Positions 10,085-20,520 of a stretch of 64,000 bases of DNA are shown piece by piece. Position numbers and translations under genes: made by a program. The notes below the pieces were generated by a model, which saw nothing but the letters and a program-made list of their open reading frames with translations, was not told where the DNA came from and searched no databases. Numbering within the stretch: position 1 is the stretch's first letter; each line of letters opens with the position of its first letter. Source of the DNA: Raphanus sativus (taxonomy: Eukaryota; Streptophyta; Magnoliopsida; Brassicales; Brassicaceae). Location: positions 18,747,407 through 18,811,406 of the forward strand of contig NC_079515.1 of assembly GCF_000801105.2 (NCBI RefSeq), in the 5' to 3' direction.

Positions 10085-11690
10085 ATATTTATATAAAGGT
10101 CTCAAGAGGAACAGACCCGCTCTCGACAGCGTCGTGGTCGTGGTGGTACGGGGAGCGGCGCCATTTCGGGTTCCGCAACGCCCCATAGCTCCTACCAGAC
10201 ATCTCCCTCTCCATTTCCCTCTCATTCTCCTCCCGCTCCCGGTGTGGCACCCACTCCTGCTCCTGCTCCTGCTCATCCGGCACTTCTGAGAGTTGCGGAG
10301 TTTGTTCGACAGCCGGGTCGTGACCATCTTTCATATCTCACTCAGTATCCACGTGGACGGGGTCAGACATGGTAATTAAACATTTTTTTTTTCATTAAAA
10401 TTTGATTCATTTTAAATAATTAATTCTTTTTATTAGGTTCGACCGATCCGGGAACGGGATCAGCGGATGGATCAACCGTATGATGTACTCGGCCCTCGAC
10501 AATGGACATCCGACTTTCACCGACTTCCCTCTCGAGAAGCAGCATATGTGGTTTCAACAGTTTGCGGTAAGTATTCTATTTTTTACTTATTTTTTTAATC
10601 TTTAATATTAATTTTCTACTAATTGTATTTTATTTTCAGCAAGAATTCAACTCGAATGCCGATGATACGTTGTTTATTTATTACCACTTCGTCCATAAAG
10701 TTATGGACAACTATGGGAAGCAGATCTACTCGTGGAAGAAGAAATGAGAAATAAACAAGGTTGGTTTTTATTTATGAAACAATTTTTTAATTTATTAAAA
10801 TATTTTTTTATTTAGATAACAATTATTTTTTTTAAAGATTCCAAAGGGGATGGACCCCGTCGTCTGGCGGGAGTTGGGTGTGCATTGGAGTAAGAACGAA
10901 GTGAGAGCAACTTCTTCCACCAACTCCACCAACCGCAAGAGCGACCGTAAGGGGAAGGGCATGTACATCCATAACTTGGGTGCTCAATCTTTAGTCAGTC
11001 TGGGGGATAGCTTGGTAAGCTTGTCGGTTTTTATTATATTATTTAAGATTCTAATATTTTTTTTGTGCATTTGTTTTAATTACTAATGTTTGTTTAATTT
11101 ATGTTTTTTTCAAGGCAGAAGAAAATGAGGGGGAGCCGGTTGATCATCTCACCCTAATAAAGACGGCGTATACCAACAAGAAGACCGGCGAGATTGATGA
11201 TGGTGTTGTGAGGGATGTGGTCACCCTCATCGACAGTCAGATGGAACAGGAAGTGTCTCAGCTTCAAACCGAGGATGACGATTCGACGGGATCGACCGGC
11301 TTGCCTCGGGTTCGGATCAACCAAATCGTTGAAGCGGTAAGTTCTTTTTTTAAGGTTCAATTCATTTTTTATATTATTTAAATTTGACACTTTCTTTTTC
11401 AGTCGGTTCCAAAGAAGAAGGGCCGTTTGTTCGGTTTGGCTCGTCGGTCCAACTCGGTTCCGTCTGCTTCTGCACCACCGTCCTTTGTTGATCAAGAAGT
11501 CCTTCTGAATCAGATGAGGGACAAGGATGCTCGCATATCTGCGTTGGAGTCCATGGTGGCGAGTCAAGAGGCGGGCTGGGAGGCACAGAGGAAGCTGAAC
11601 GAGCAAATGATGGCGATGATGAGGAGCATGAACCCGAACGCCAACGTGGACCTCCCGACCATGCCAGACCCGAACTTCCAAAACCCGTAG
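10085..11690 (+). pseudogene. CACTA second gene (TNPA-like, plant transposase-24 family)
   Basis: Exon-like blocks separated by AT-rich introns encode a Pro/Ser/Arg-rich N-terminus (10085-10372), then the FDRSGNGISGWINRMMYSAL block (10439-10566), QEFNSNADDTLFIYYHFVHK (10640-10744), a WRELGVHW and [15 protein letters not shown] block (~10840-11015), AEENEGEPVDHLTLIKTAYT (~11115-11336), and a final exon with a coiled-coil-like C-terminus (DKDARISALESMVASQEAG) ending at 11690. The exon at 10640 ends in TGA at 10745-10747, where related proteins as I recall them continue with Trp (KKKW), so a Trp-to-stop change is likely. Related Brassicaceae elements use this protein to bind the subterminal repeats. 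I could not fix the first exon. Confidence 0.7.
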
Positions 11691-11854
11691 TTTAATTTCT
11701 TTCAAAAACTCGAAATGTTTTATTTTGATTTGTATGACTTTGAATTTATATAATATGTTTTCAATTTAAATTTAAATTTTATATTTTCGAATTTAAATTT
11801 TAAAAATATTTTTTTTTTCAAAAATAATTTTTTTTAAAAAAAACTATTTTCAAT

Positions 11855-12215
11855 ATATTCCGAGGAACAGCCGTCCTCGGTATATACCGAGGGAAGTTTT
11901 CCTCGGAATATTCCAAGGAACTCAGTTCCTCGAATATTTTCGAGGAAACAGTCCCTCGGAATATTCCGAGGAACTAATTTTCGGAGGACTCTTCCCTCGG
12001 TATAATCCTCGGTATATACCGAGGGAATGTTCCTCAATATATATCGACGACCACTTCGACAAATGCCTGTCCTCTAAATCTCCTCGGAATTTTGTGACGA
12101 AATTTCGAGGGAAAATGAAATTTCGAGAAAATTTTTTCGAGGGACTTTTTCCTCGGTATGTCGTCGGAATACAGTTATTCCGACGACATACCGAGGAAGA
12201 ACTCCCTCACTATCA
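11855..12215. repeat. CACTA right subterminal repeat array
   Basis: A dense set of TTCCTCGG / CCGAGGAA words in both orientations, matching the array at 7672-8010. Some words combine into short palindromes such as TCGGAATATTCCGA. Confidence 0.8.
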
Positions 12216-12233
12216 GCGTGTTTTCTTGTAGTG

Positions 12234-12560
12234 ACCATCCTCTTGACTCTCTTCAACATGTTTAGGTGCATGTATTCATGAGAGCTCTCATAAAACTTAA
12301 GTCTTAAAACTTCGATGACATGACAAAGCAGATGGAATTTTATATATAATAAGAATTATAGGACCGAATCAAACAACCAAGATGGAATTACAAAAGACTA
12401 CAAAGACACAACAAAAAAGAGTTTTCATAAAACGTGACTAGGTTGATTAGAGAGATCTCCAATTCTAAGAGTCATCATCATCATAAACCTAGAAACAACC
12501 CTCTAGTTTCACTGACTATCTTGATTGTTTACACACGAAGACAAGAAAACAGAGAAAAGA
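12234..12560. other. duplicated TOM2A 3' flank (right edge of tandem copy A)
   Basis: This stretch is homologous to 25740-26036, immediately downstream of TOM2A: for example AACCTAGAAACAACCCTCTA, ATTCATGAGAG and ACACACGAAGACAAGA occur in the same order in both. It ends abruptly at about 12561, where PRS2 exon 6 sequence begins. It is non-coding and marks the boundary of the duplicated unit. Confidence 0.85.
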
Positions 12561-12580
12561 GAGCAAAGTGGCAGTGATGG
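12561..12580 (+). pseudogene. PRS2 copy B, first part of exon 6 relic
   Basis: GCAAAGTGGCAGTGATGG equals part of PRS2 exon 6 (about 4000-4016) with one change. The relic is cut by the gypsy element and resumes at 17869. The final GATGG (12576-12580) is the target-site duplication. Confidence 0.85.
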
Positions 12581-12935
12581 TGATAGGTCCCTTGCCAAGA
12601 GTTATCAATATTGATCGATAGTAGTAAGAACACAAGTTGTTTGTTGGGTAGAAAGTCTACCTCTTTTTGTCTTTTTCATTTCTTTAAATAGCAAAGTGCG
12701 AGAAGCAAATTACAAGAAGCAAATAACAGAAATGAGAAGGTGGAGTCATTAACTCCTACATTGCAGGAAACATGGGAGATGTTGAGAACGTTTGCGGAAG
12801 AAGCGTTCTTCTTATTAATAACTGAAACAGAGAAAATAAATATCTTAGAGATATTTGCTTGGTGTCTTACGTGGCCTTGTTGACTTCCTTGGCGCCACTT
12901 TAGCATCTTCAAATGAGTCTTCTTGTATCCTATCA
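12581..12935 (-). repeat. 3' LTR of the gypsy element
   Basis: 355 bp, starting TGATAGG and ending CCTATCA on the + strand. It is the 3' LTR because the coding strand is minus. It differs from the other LTR at three sites, all transitions (AATATTG/AATGTTG, AAGTGCG/AAGTACG, TTTGCGG/TTTGTGG). Confidence 0.95.
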
Positions 12936-12950
12936 ACACTCCCATCCTCC
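12936..12950 (-). other. polypurine tract of the gypsy element
   Basis: Read on the minus strand this is GGAGGATGGGAGTGT, directly before the 3' LTR. This purine run is in the position where plus-strand DNA synthesis is primed. Confidence 0.8.
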
Positions 12951-12972
12951 GAAAGAACCTTGTCCTCAAGGT

Positions 12973-15900
12973 TCAAGTTGAACATAGGAAGGTAGCGATT
13001 TGTTGCTTGTCCTCCCAAGTAGCTTCTATAGCAGGTAAGTCAGTCCATTGGATTAGTACTTCTGTGAGCTCCTTCCCATCACGCTGAGTGTTCCGTTGTT
13101 GCAGGATTTTGGCTGGAGTTAAACGCAGGAGACCAGATTCCTTCAATGGTGGTAGCTGGACGGAAACGGGTTCGTCATTGCCAAGTCGTTTCTTCCATAA
13201 GGAGACATGAAAGACCGGGTGAATCTTAGCAGTTGCAGGAAGAGTGAGACGGTAGGCGACCTGGCCTATTCGAGCTTCCACTTTGAAGGGACCGAAATAG
13301 CGGTGAGCCAGCTTCTGAGAAGAACGGCAAAGTACAGTCTTCTGTCGATATGGTTGGAGACGTAAGAAAACCCAGTCACCAACCTCAAATTCCACATCTC
13401 GTCTGTTTTTATCAGCTAGCTGCTTCATTCTGTTGTTAGAAGCTTCCAAGTGTTGTTTCAGCTCGTCTAACAACTCGTCTCTGCGCTGCAGTTGTTCATC
13501 AATCTCACCAACAAGAGTAGAGCCAAGTTCATACCGGGGAAGAGCTGGAGGAGGACGACCGTAAAGAGCCTGAAAGGGTGTTGTACCGGTGCTGGAGTGG
13601 AAGGTGGTGTTGTACCAGTATTCAGTCCAAGGAAGAAAAGCACTCCAGTGTGTTGGACGTTGTTGAACAAAGCAACGTAAATACTGCTCAATACAGCGAT
13701 TCACAACCTCTGTCTGGCCGTCAGTCTGAGGATGATAGGCTGTGGACATCTGCAGTGAGGTACCCGAGAGTCTCCAAAGTTCTTTCCAGAAGTGGCTGAG
13801 AAATATGGGATCGCGGTCGCTGAGGATTGTACGAGGCAGTCCGTGTAGTTTGACAATGTTGGCAACGAACTGTGTAGCAACGATGGAAGCAGTGTATGGG
13901 TGAGACAAAGGAATGAGATGAGCAGACTTACTTAGCCTATCGACGACCACCATGATTGACGTGAACGCACCAGAACGAGGTAAGCCGTCGACGAAGTCCA
14001 TTGATATGTCTTCCCAAAGTTGTTCTGGAACCGGAAGTGGCTGAAGGAGACCAGCAGGCGACATCGTTTGGGACTTGGCACGTTGACATGTATCACAATG
14101 AGAGATGTAAGTGACCACTGTCTTATGCATCGAAGGCCAGTAGAAGTGGTGAGAGAGCCTCTTGAATGTGCGCAAGACACCGGAATGACCACCTAGTGTT
14201 GTATTGTGATGCTCGTAGAGGAGTTGTTTAATAAGCGGAGAACCCGGTGGGATCACAACTCGATTGTGGTAGCAAAGAAGTCCATCTTTCCAAGAGTAAG
14301 GAAGACCTGGTTTCTCCCTTGCTGCAGCTCCAATGCGGAGGAGGTATGGGTTTGATGTAGTCAGAGCTCGGAGATCGGTCCAAATGGAGGTTTGTGGAAC
14401 CGATATTGCTGCTAAGACAGGGCTATCAGGTACTCGGGAGAGAGCATCAGCTGCAGAATTTGTTTTTCCTGGCTTGTAAACAATAGAATAATCATACCCG
14501 ACAAGCTTATACATCCACTTCTGCTGTTCTGGTGTGAGAATTCGCTGCTCCAACATGTAGCGTAGGCTTCTCTGATCCGTTTGGATTGTGAACTTGCGTC
14601 CCAACAGGTAAGGTCTCCAAGTGCGTATAGCGACGATGATAGCCAACATTTCTCTCGCGTAGGTTGACCATGCCTTCTTTGTGACGCCTAGTGATCGGCT
14701 CATAAAAGCAATTGGCTGTCCATTCTGAGAGAGAACCGCACCAATTCCATCGCCGGAGGCATCAGTCTCGATCAAAAATGGTTTAGAGAAGTCTGGAAGT
14801 GCCAGTGTTGGAGTAGTTGTCATCGCCTCTTTCAATTTGTTGAAGGCTATGTCTGCTTCAGAACCCCATGTGAAATTCCCTTTGCGAAGTAGGTTGGTAA
14901 GTGGTCTCGCAATCAGCCCATAGTCCCTTACAAACTTGCGGTAATATCCTGTCAACCCAAGGAAGCCTCGGAGCTCAGTAACCGATGTGGGAACCGGCCA
15001 GTCAGTCAGTGCTTGCACCTTAGACTGATCCACTGTGACACCTGTGTTGGAGATAATATGACCGAGGTACTCGAGCTCTCTCTTCCCAAACTCGCATCTT
15101 GAATTTCATTGAAAGTTTGTGATGTTGGATTAAGCTTAATACCTCACGTACGTGTTGCAGGTGTGCTTCCCATGTTGGACTGTAGATGAGGATATCATCG
15201 AAGAAGACAAGGACGAACTTCCGCATATATGGCCTGAAGATGTCGTTCATGAGCGACTGGAATGTTGATGGGGCGTTGCAGAGACCAAAGGGCATGACCA
15301 TATACTCGAAATGACCATGATGGGTACGGAAGGCAGTTTTGTGAATATCAGCAGAGTTCATACGCACCTGATGAAACCCAGCGGTGAGATCGAGTTTGGT
15401 GAAGTAAGCCGAACCATGTAGCTCGTCGAGCATATCCTCCACGGTAGGAATCGGGAACGGATCTTTAATGGTCGCAGAATTGAGTGCTCTGTAACCAGTA
15501 CAGAAGCGCCAGGAACCGTCTTTCTTCTTGACGAGGAGGACAGGAGAAGAGAACGGGCTCGAACTGGTGCGAATAATCTCGGCCTTGAGCATATCAGCAA
15601 CTTGTCGCTCAATCTCGTCTTTCTGAAAATAGGCGTAATGGTAAGGGCGTACGTTGATAGAGTCGGTACCTTCTTTGAGTCTGATGGTGTGTTCGATGTC
15701 GCGGGGTGGAGGAAGGCCATCAGGGGACTCAAAAACCCCTTTGAATTCATCGAGAATCAGACGTAAGTCGTCTTTGAGTTCTTTCAGCTCCGGTGAAATC
15801 GTCGTTGGGCACAACGCAAAGAGATGATGACCTTGTCGGGCCTCTTTCTCTAGTTCCTCTCTGGAGGTGGGCTGGATTTGGTTTTGTTGAAGCCCATTAA

Positions 15901-17338
15901 GGATGTGAGTTTGTCCTTCCCAATTAAGCTGGAGGGTTTGGGCTTTCCAATCAGTGAGTATGGGCCCGAGACTTTGGAGCCACTGGATTCCCATCACCAA
16001 ATCAAGGCCTACTAAGGGAAGGGGATAAAGTGTAACGCGGAAACAAGCATCTCCGATCTGAATTCCGACATCGTCGAACCTTCTGCTGCAGCGAAGTGGT
16101 GTGCCGTTGGCAACACGAACATTGAACGGTTTCGTCAGCGTCTCTTGCAGGTGCAATTCGGATGCGACTTTCTCACTGATAAAGTTATGTGTGGAGCCGC
16201 TATCCACAAGAGCGTGGAGGCTGCGATCAGAGATTATAGCCAGGAGGCGCATTGTTGTCGGAGAATCCCACCCGGTGAGGGCGTGAAGGGTGATTTCCGG
16301 CGTGGAGTCGTCCTCCTCTGTCTCTGCTTCGTCGGATTCTGTATCATCGATCCCCTCCATGATAAAAAGTTTTGGTTTTGCGCACTTATGGCCCGGGGAG
16401 TACTTCTCGTCGCAGCTAAAACAGAGGCCCAAACTGCGCTTTCGTCTCATCTCCTCCCAGCTGAGTTTGTGAGGTGTTTGTGCAGTTGGTGGTGCGGTGG
16501 TTGGTGAGGCGGATGTTTGTGAGCTTGGCGTTGAGAAAGATTGACTCCTGGGTGATAAGCGTTTCTGTTTCTGCAATTGATCATCTTTCATGCGAGCTAA
16601 GTTCATGACCTCTTGCAGAGTCTTAGGTTGGAACATGCGGACATCATCAGCGATGGAGTGGTGAAGACCGCCGAGGAATGTGCCAACGAGTGCTTCCTCT
16701 GACCAGTTAGAAACCTTGTTGCGGAGCCTTTCGAAGGAACGTTGGTATTCTCGGAACGTCCCTGTCTGACGGATCTTTGAGAGTTCTTCATGGAAATTTG
16801 TGATACGAGTCGGACCAAACCTTGTCCACAATTCTCCTTCGAACGTCTCCCACGAGATAAGCGTCTGATCCACGCCAAGAGCTCGTACAGTTGCCTGCCA
16901 CCACTCGTTTGCTTCCTCCGTAAGGTGATAGGAGGCGAAGCTTACTCGTTGGTTGCCGGTGATCTCATGGTAGGCGAAGTATTGAGTAGCCTTGGTGAGC
17001 CATTCTGTCGGGTCTCCTTCGCTGAATCGCAAAAGCTCGAGCTTAACATGTCGACGGTTGCTAGGAGCAGCCGCAAAAGGGTTGATATCGTCGGTGCGGG
17101 TGGTGTCTGGTGGTGCTATGTCGCGTCGGGGTGGTGCTTGTGACGTGCTGGATTCGGTTTCGCGATTGCCTAAGACAAGCCCTCGCATTTCTTTGAGTGA
17201 CTCCGCCATCATGCGTTGGAAAGAGTCCTCCAAACCCTGAATCCTGTCGTTGACGCCGGTGGTGAGTTTGGCCAGTTCGTCTTGAACCATTCCCATACTC
17301 GATTCAAGGTAATCGAGGCGTTCTCTGTTGTTGGCCAT
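12973..17338 (-). pseudogene. gag-pol polyprotein of the gypsy element, one frame break
   Basis: The first open part (17338 to 15020, 772 codons) carries gag (WLTKATQYF to FREYQRSFERLRNKV, residues ~100-270), a short zinc-knuckle motif (CFSCDEKYSPGHKC), an aspartic protease motif (ALVDSGSTHNFI) and reverse transcriptase with FFDDILIYS in place of the usual Y-x-D-D. Near 15097 a small indel (one extra or two missing bases) shifts the frame, and pol resumes in the second open part (15033 to 12973, 686 codons). That part has RNase H (TDQRSLRYML), the integrase HHCC zinc finger, the integrase core starting MDFVDGLPRS, and a C-terminal chromodomain-like stretch (LIQWTDLPAIEATWEDKQQI). All domains are present, so only the single indel seems to inactivate it; a sequencing error is possible. 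Confidence 0.92.
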
Positions 17339-17500
17339 GGTCTCGTTCCGTAGATTTTGAGACTCAAGCCGGGTTTTTTGTGAATTTCTGATGGTACGGA
17401 GCGGAATGATGTTTGATGGGGATGGTGGAAAAAGAAAATTTGCAGGGTCTTGTTGAACGTTGATTCAAGAGAATGCCGTTAACAAGAAAAGAAAATAGGA

Positions 17501-17512
17501 GCTCTGATACCA
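17501..17512 (-). other. primer-binding site (tRNA-iMet)
   Basis: The minus strand reads TGGTATCAGAGC, complementary to the 3' end of plant initiator tRNA-Met. It lies one base inside the 5' LTR. This is the commonest primer of plant gypsy elements. Confidence 0.93.
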
Positions 17513-17513
17513 C

Positions 17514-17868
17514 TGATAGGTCCCTTGCCAAGAGTTATCAATGTTGATCGATAGTAGTAAGAACACAAGTTGTTTGTTGGGTAGAAAGTCTACCTCTTTT
17601 TGTCTTTTTCATTTCTTTAAATAGCAAAGTACGAGAAGCAAATTACAAGAAGCAAATAACAGAAATGAGAAGGTGGAGTCATTAACTCCTACATTGCAGG
17701 AAACATGGGAGATGTTGAGAACGTTTGTGGAAGAAGCGTTCTTCTTATTAATAACTGAAACAGAGAAAATAAATATCTTAGAGATATTTGCTTGGTGTCT
17801 TACGTGGCCTTGTTGACTTCCTTGGCGCCACTTTAGCATCTTCAAATGAGTCTTCTTGTATCCTATCA
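17514..17868 (-). repeat. 5' LTR of the gypsy element
   Basis: 355 bp with the same ends as the LTR at 12581-12935. It is followed directly by the target-site duplication GATGG and the rest of PRS2 exon 6. Confidence 0.95.
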
Positions 17869-18253
17869 GATGGTGGATGACATGATTGATACCGGTAGTT
17901 AGTTACCAAGAGATGATTCCGTGGATGTTCACAACATTACTAAGAACCACTTTGTTTTTGTTTTTGTTTTTGTATGCACGCACGCTGTTTTCAGGTGAGC
18001 TCTCGAATTCACCATTTTTTCTACTTATGTTTATGTGAAAACATGTGATTATAGTATGTCAAATATTACAGTCCACCTGCGATAGAGCGGTTATCGAGCG
18101 GTTTACTGCAAGAAGTGATAGTGACGAATACTTTACCAGTAGCCGAGAAGAACAACTTCCCGCAGCTAACGATATTGTCGGTGGCTAATCTTCTAGGTGA
18201 GACCATTTGGCGTGTCCATGATGATAGCTCCGTTAGTAGCATTTTTCTTTGAT
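17869..18253 (+). pseudogene. PRS2 copy B: remains of exons 6, 7 and 8
   Basis: Exon 6 continues from the gypsy insertion with GGATGACATGATTGATACC. Intron 6 follows. Exon 7 is almost gone: sequence jumps from the intron end TTTGTATGCA to the last bases GCACGC-GTTTTCAG, a deletion between TGCA repeats that flank exon 7 in the parent gene. Exon 8 (18071-18253) is nearly intact, down to the same TGA. There is no upstream gene and no promoter, so it cannot make the enzyme. The 3' flank after 18254 follows PRS2, then diverges near 18420. Confidence 0.92.
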
Positions 18254-18936
18254 GCTTCCTTGGTGTTTAAGGTTTTAGGATGGGGTTCTTTCTTCTATTC
18301 ACAGTTTCTATAGCCTAACTATGTTTTGATTGTCTCTCTACATCCCCCCCCCCCAAACTTTTGTCACTTTTCTGAGTTGTACCTTTTTATTTTATTTAGT
18401 AGCTTAGAAATTAGAGAAGTTATCAATAAGTATCATCCTGTCAAGGTTTTTAACTGGAAGATATAGGAAGATCGGCTGTAAACTTGCATTCGAGGCCAAC
18501 GTCCCCCTCAGGTTGTCATTTAACACATCTACGTTCAAGATTCCAATACAACAGTACTTCGTTTCCAAATTTTAAATCCTTGAAATAATAATAACAAAAA
18601 TCGAATCACTTTGTTTAATTATTATTCATGCTTCCAACAAGCACAGTTTCATAAGAGATTTGTCAAGAAATTGAGTACAGAACCTGGTAACAAGTAAATA
18701 TTTCAAACCAGGACCAGAGAAGCTTCCATCTTTGAGCTGAGCATGAGCTGAAAACGTTCTAGGGTTGTACTACAATGTGGAGGAGAGAACAAAACAGAGC
18801 CACGCCCATACCAATTAACATGTATATTAACCTACATTAAACCAAACGAGACATCAGTTAGATACAGAGACAAACCAGACATCACTTAGATACAGAGACA
18901 AATCATATGATTTTGTTTCAACTGGTTAATAGACAA
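18254..18936. other. copy B spacer between PRS2 debris and F-box gene B
   Basis: Non-coding sequence parallel to 4465-5667 but shorter, with a deletion around 18420-18490. It holds a poly-C run of about 13 at 18344-18356 and a TOM2A exon-2 relic (ACAGAGCCACGCCCATACCA) near 18796. Confidence 0.6.
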
Positions 18937-20520
18937 TTAATAAACTAGTAGGGAGCAGAGGGACACATACCAACCTTTGCGAAGATTTTCAGAAAACACA
19001 TTCGAAGACACTGCCACATGCATCGGCCTCCTAAATGAAACGTCGTTATTTATCGGACTGAATTTAACGGAGGTGTCGACTCTAGATGATGTACTCGTTT
19101 GTTTAGGCTTCTGTTCTGGCAGGCTTGTCTTCATAACATCAAACCTAAGATCATCTACATGGTCGTCTAAAAGACACAGAGCATCAAACTTGTTAATGCT
19201 CTCAAACTTACCACGACCTTGTTGCAGTTGAGCTTTAGATGACGTTGATGTGCCAGTGGGTTTAGTACTCGTATCTTCGGTTGGGCTTGTAGATGTTGCA
19301 GCATATGTTGTGCCAGGATCTTTTAGCAGATGATCTTTGGATGATGTTGATGTACCAGCTGTGTCTTTAAGCTTTTGTTCTGGCAGGAGACTTGTCTTCA
19401 TAAAATCAAACCTAAGATCCTCTACATAGTCTACAAAGACTTCAACTTGGTCGATTTCAAAGTTACGCAAACCTTCAAAACCTTGGATCTCAACAGTTTG
19501 GAGAGTGTTGCTTTCGGGATTGAAGAAGAAAACATACAACGGTACAGATGTATAGTCGCCCAATAACAAAACAAACTCACTTCTCGCGGTCATTCCAACA
19601 TCAGAAACATTGTCATCAACGATTAATTCATTCTTCGGCAAATTATAGACATATTCAGACAGTTTCTGTTTCTTGAAATCTTCTAGAACCCACATACGTA
19701 ACTGAAGGGTTTCGCCAGCATAATTTGTCTTCACACCACCTAATTTACCCTTATAATTTATCAAAAACTCATCAAAGCATTCCACTACTTCTTTTTCTTC
19801 AATGATTTTGAATTTCTCAGACCGAACATCAAAACAAACTAGTATTTGAGTTTGCGGCCATGTATCATCATCATCCCTCGTAAAATCCAAGTAATACAAA
19901 ATCCCATTGATGCATATCCCTTTATCAAAGAATTGGATATTTCTCCATCTCATTTCTCCAGTTCCTAATGTTATAATTCTCTGAACATTATGAGCCAAGA
20001 ACAATACCTTGAATTGCCTGTTAACAGGATCAAACACTAAAGAGCTTCTCGAGAAACCATAATGGTTGTCGTATATTCTCAGTTTAGGTAATAAAACATA
20101 TTGTCCTGTGCTAGGGTTGCATATCACATGCACTATATGCATTTCATTTTCCTTGGGAATCCACTTATTTTGACGGCAACACATCAAACCAGAGGCGTAG
20201 CTACAAAAGTACAGTTGCATATCTTCCGAATACTTCATATGAGAATCAGCGGTAACTACATGATGAGACGACTTATCTAATGAATAATGAGGCTGAGGGG
20301 ACGAGAAGAATTTCCACTTTCTAGTAGTGTTTTCATATCCTCGAACGGCAAATAAAAGACGTGGATGAGATGAGGACCTTCTCAGGAACAACTCTCTGAA
20401 ATATTGACTGTTTAGTATTGACGCCCATAGCTTCGACACGCAACAACACATGGCTACTGATTTTGCAGGCAATCTGGAGAATATCTCCAGAACGAGATCA
20501 TTCGGCATGGAATTCATCAT
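18937..20520 (-). CDS. F-box and associated-domain protein with TOM2A-derived tail, copy B
   Basis: An intact, single-exon, 527-residue paralogue of the protein at 5668-7182, with the same F-box N-terminus (MMNSMPNDLVLEIFSRLPAK) and associated domain. Its Ser/Thr-rich C-terminal zone is longer than in copy A: the module VEDLRFDFMKTSLLPEQKLK recurs as VDDLRFDVMKTSLPEQKPKQ, with an added TAGTSTSSKDHLLKDPGTTY insert between. The tail VDTSVKFSPINNDVSFRRP...AWYVSL is the TOM2A exon-1-like segment, with a different last dozen residues (CSLLVY end). An open frame this long beside a decayed third copy suggests it is or recently was functional. It probably acts as an SCF receptor; target unknown. Confidence 0.85.
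   Translation of the reverse strand: MMNSMPNDLVLEIFSRLPAKSVAMCCCVSKLWASILNSQYFRELFLRRSSSHPRLLFAVRGYENTTRKWKFFSSPQPHYSLDKSSHHVVTADSHMKYSEDMQLYFCSYASGLMCCRQNKWIPKENEMHIVHVICNPSTGQYVLLPKLRIYDNHYGFSRSSLVFDPVNRQFKVLFLAHNVQRIITLGTGEMRWRNIQFFDKGICINGILYYLDFTRDDDDTWPQTQILVCFDVRSEKFKIIEEKEVVECFDEFLINYKGKLGGVKTNYAGETLQLRMWVLEDFKKQKLSEYVYNLPKNELIVDDNVSDVGMTARSEFVLLLGDYTSVPLYVFFFNPESNTLQTVEIQGFEGLRNFEIDQVEVFVDYVEDLRFDFMKTSLLPEQKLKDTAGTSTSSKDHLLKDPGTTYAATSTSPTEDTSTKPTGTSTSSKAQLQQGRGKFESINKFDALCLLDDHVDDLRFDVMKTSLPEQKPKQTSTSSRVDTSVKFSPINNDVSFRRPMHVAVSSNVFSENLRKGWYVSLCSLLVY

Larger units (their letters stand above)
7650..12233 (+). mobile_element. CACTA (En/Spm-type) DNA transposon, full length by termini
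   Basis: The left end starts CACTACAAGAAAACACGCTG. The right end is its inverted complement, and the ~30-bp TIRs differ at one position (GATTGTGAGGG against GATAGTGAGGG). Both subterminal zones (about 7672-8010 and 11855-12215) are crowded with direct and inverted copies of a CCGAGGAAA/TTTCCTCGG motif, as expected of TNPA-binding sites. Inside are a TNPD/transposase-21-like region and a TNPA/transposase-24-like region, both broken. The 3-bp flanks are ATC and ACC, so the target duplication is imperfect. The element sits in copy A of the tandem array, to the right of F-box gene A. Confidence 0.92.
12581..17868 (-). mobile_element. Ty3/gypsy chromovirus (Reina-like) LTR retrotransposon, nearly intact
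   Basis: A complete 5288-bp element in minus orientation. Two 355-bp LTRs (TGATAGG...CCTATCA) flank the interior, which has a tRNA-iMet primer site, a purine tract and one gag-pol region ending in a chromodomain-like segment. The target-site duplication is GATGG at 12576-12580 and 17869-17873, and removing the element restores continuous PRS2 exon 6 sequence. Short LTRs, total size and a C-terminal chromodomain fit the Reina lineage; the lineage call is inference. The LTRs differ at 3 positions, so the insertion is recent. One frame break near 15097 interrupts the polyprotein. Confidence 0.95.

Noticed and set aside
17869..18253. A second PRPP synthetase gene
   Set aside because: Only exon 6-8 remnants without exon 7, catalytic core or promoter.
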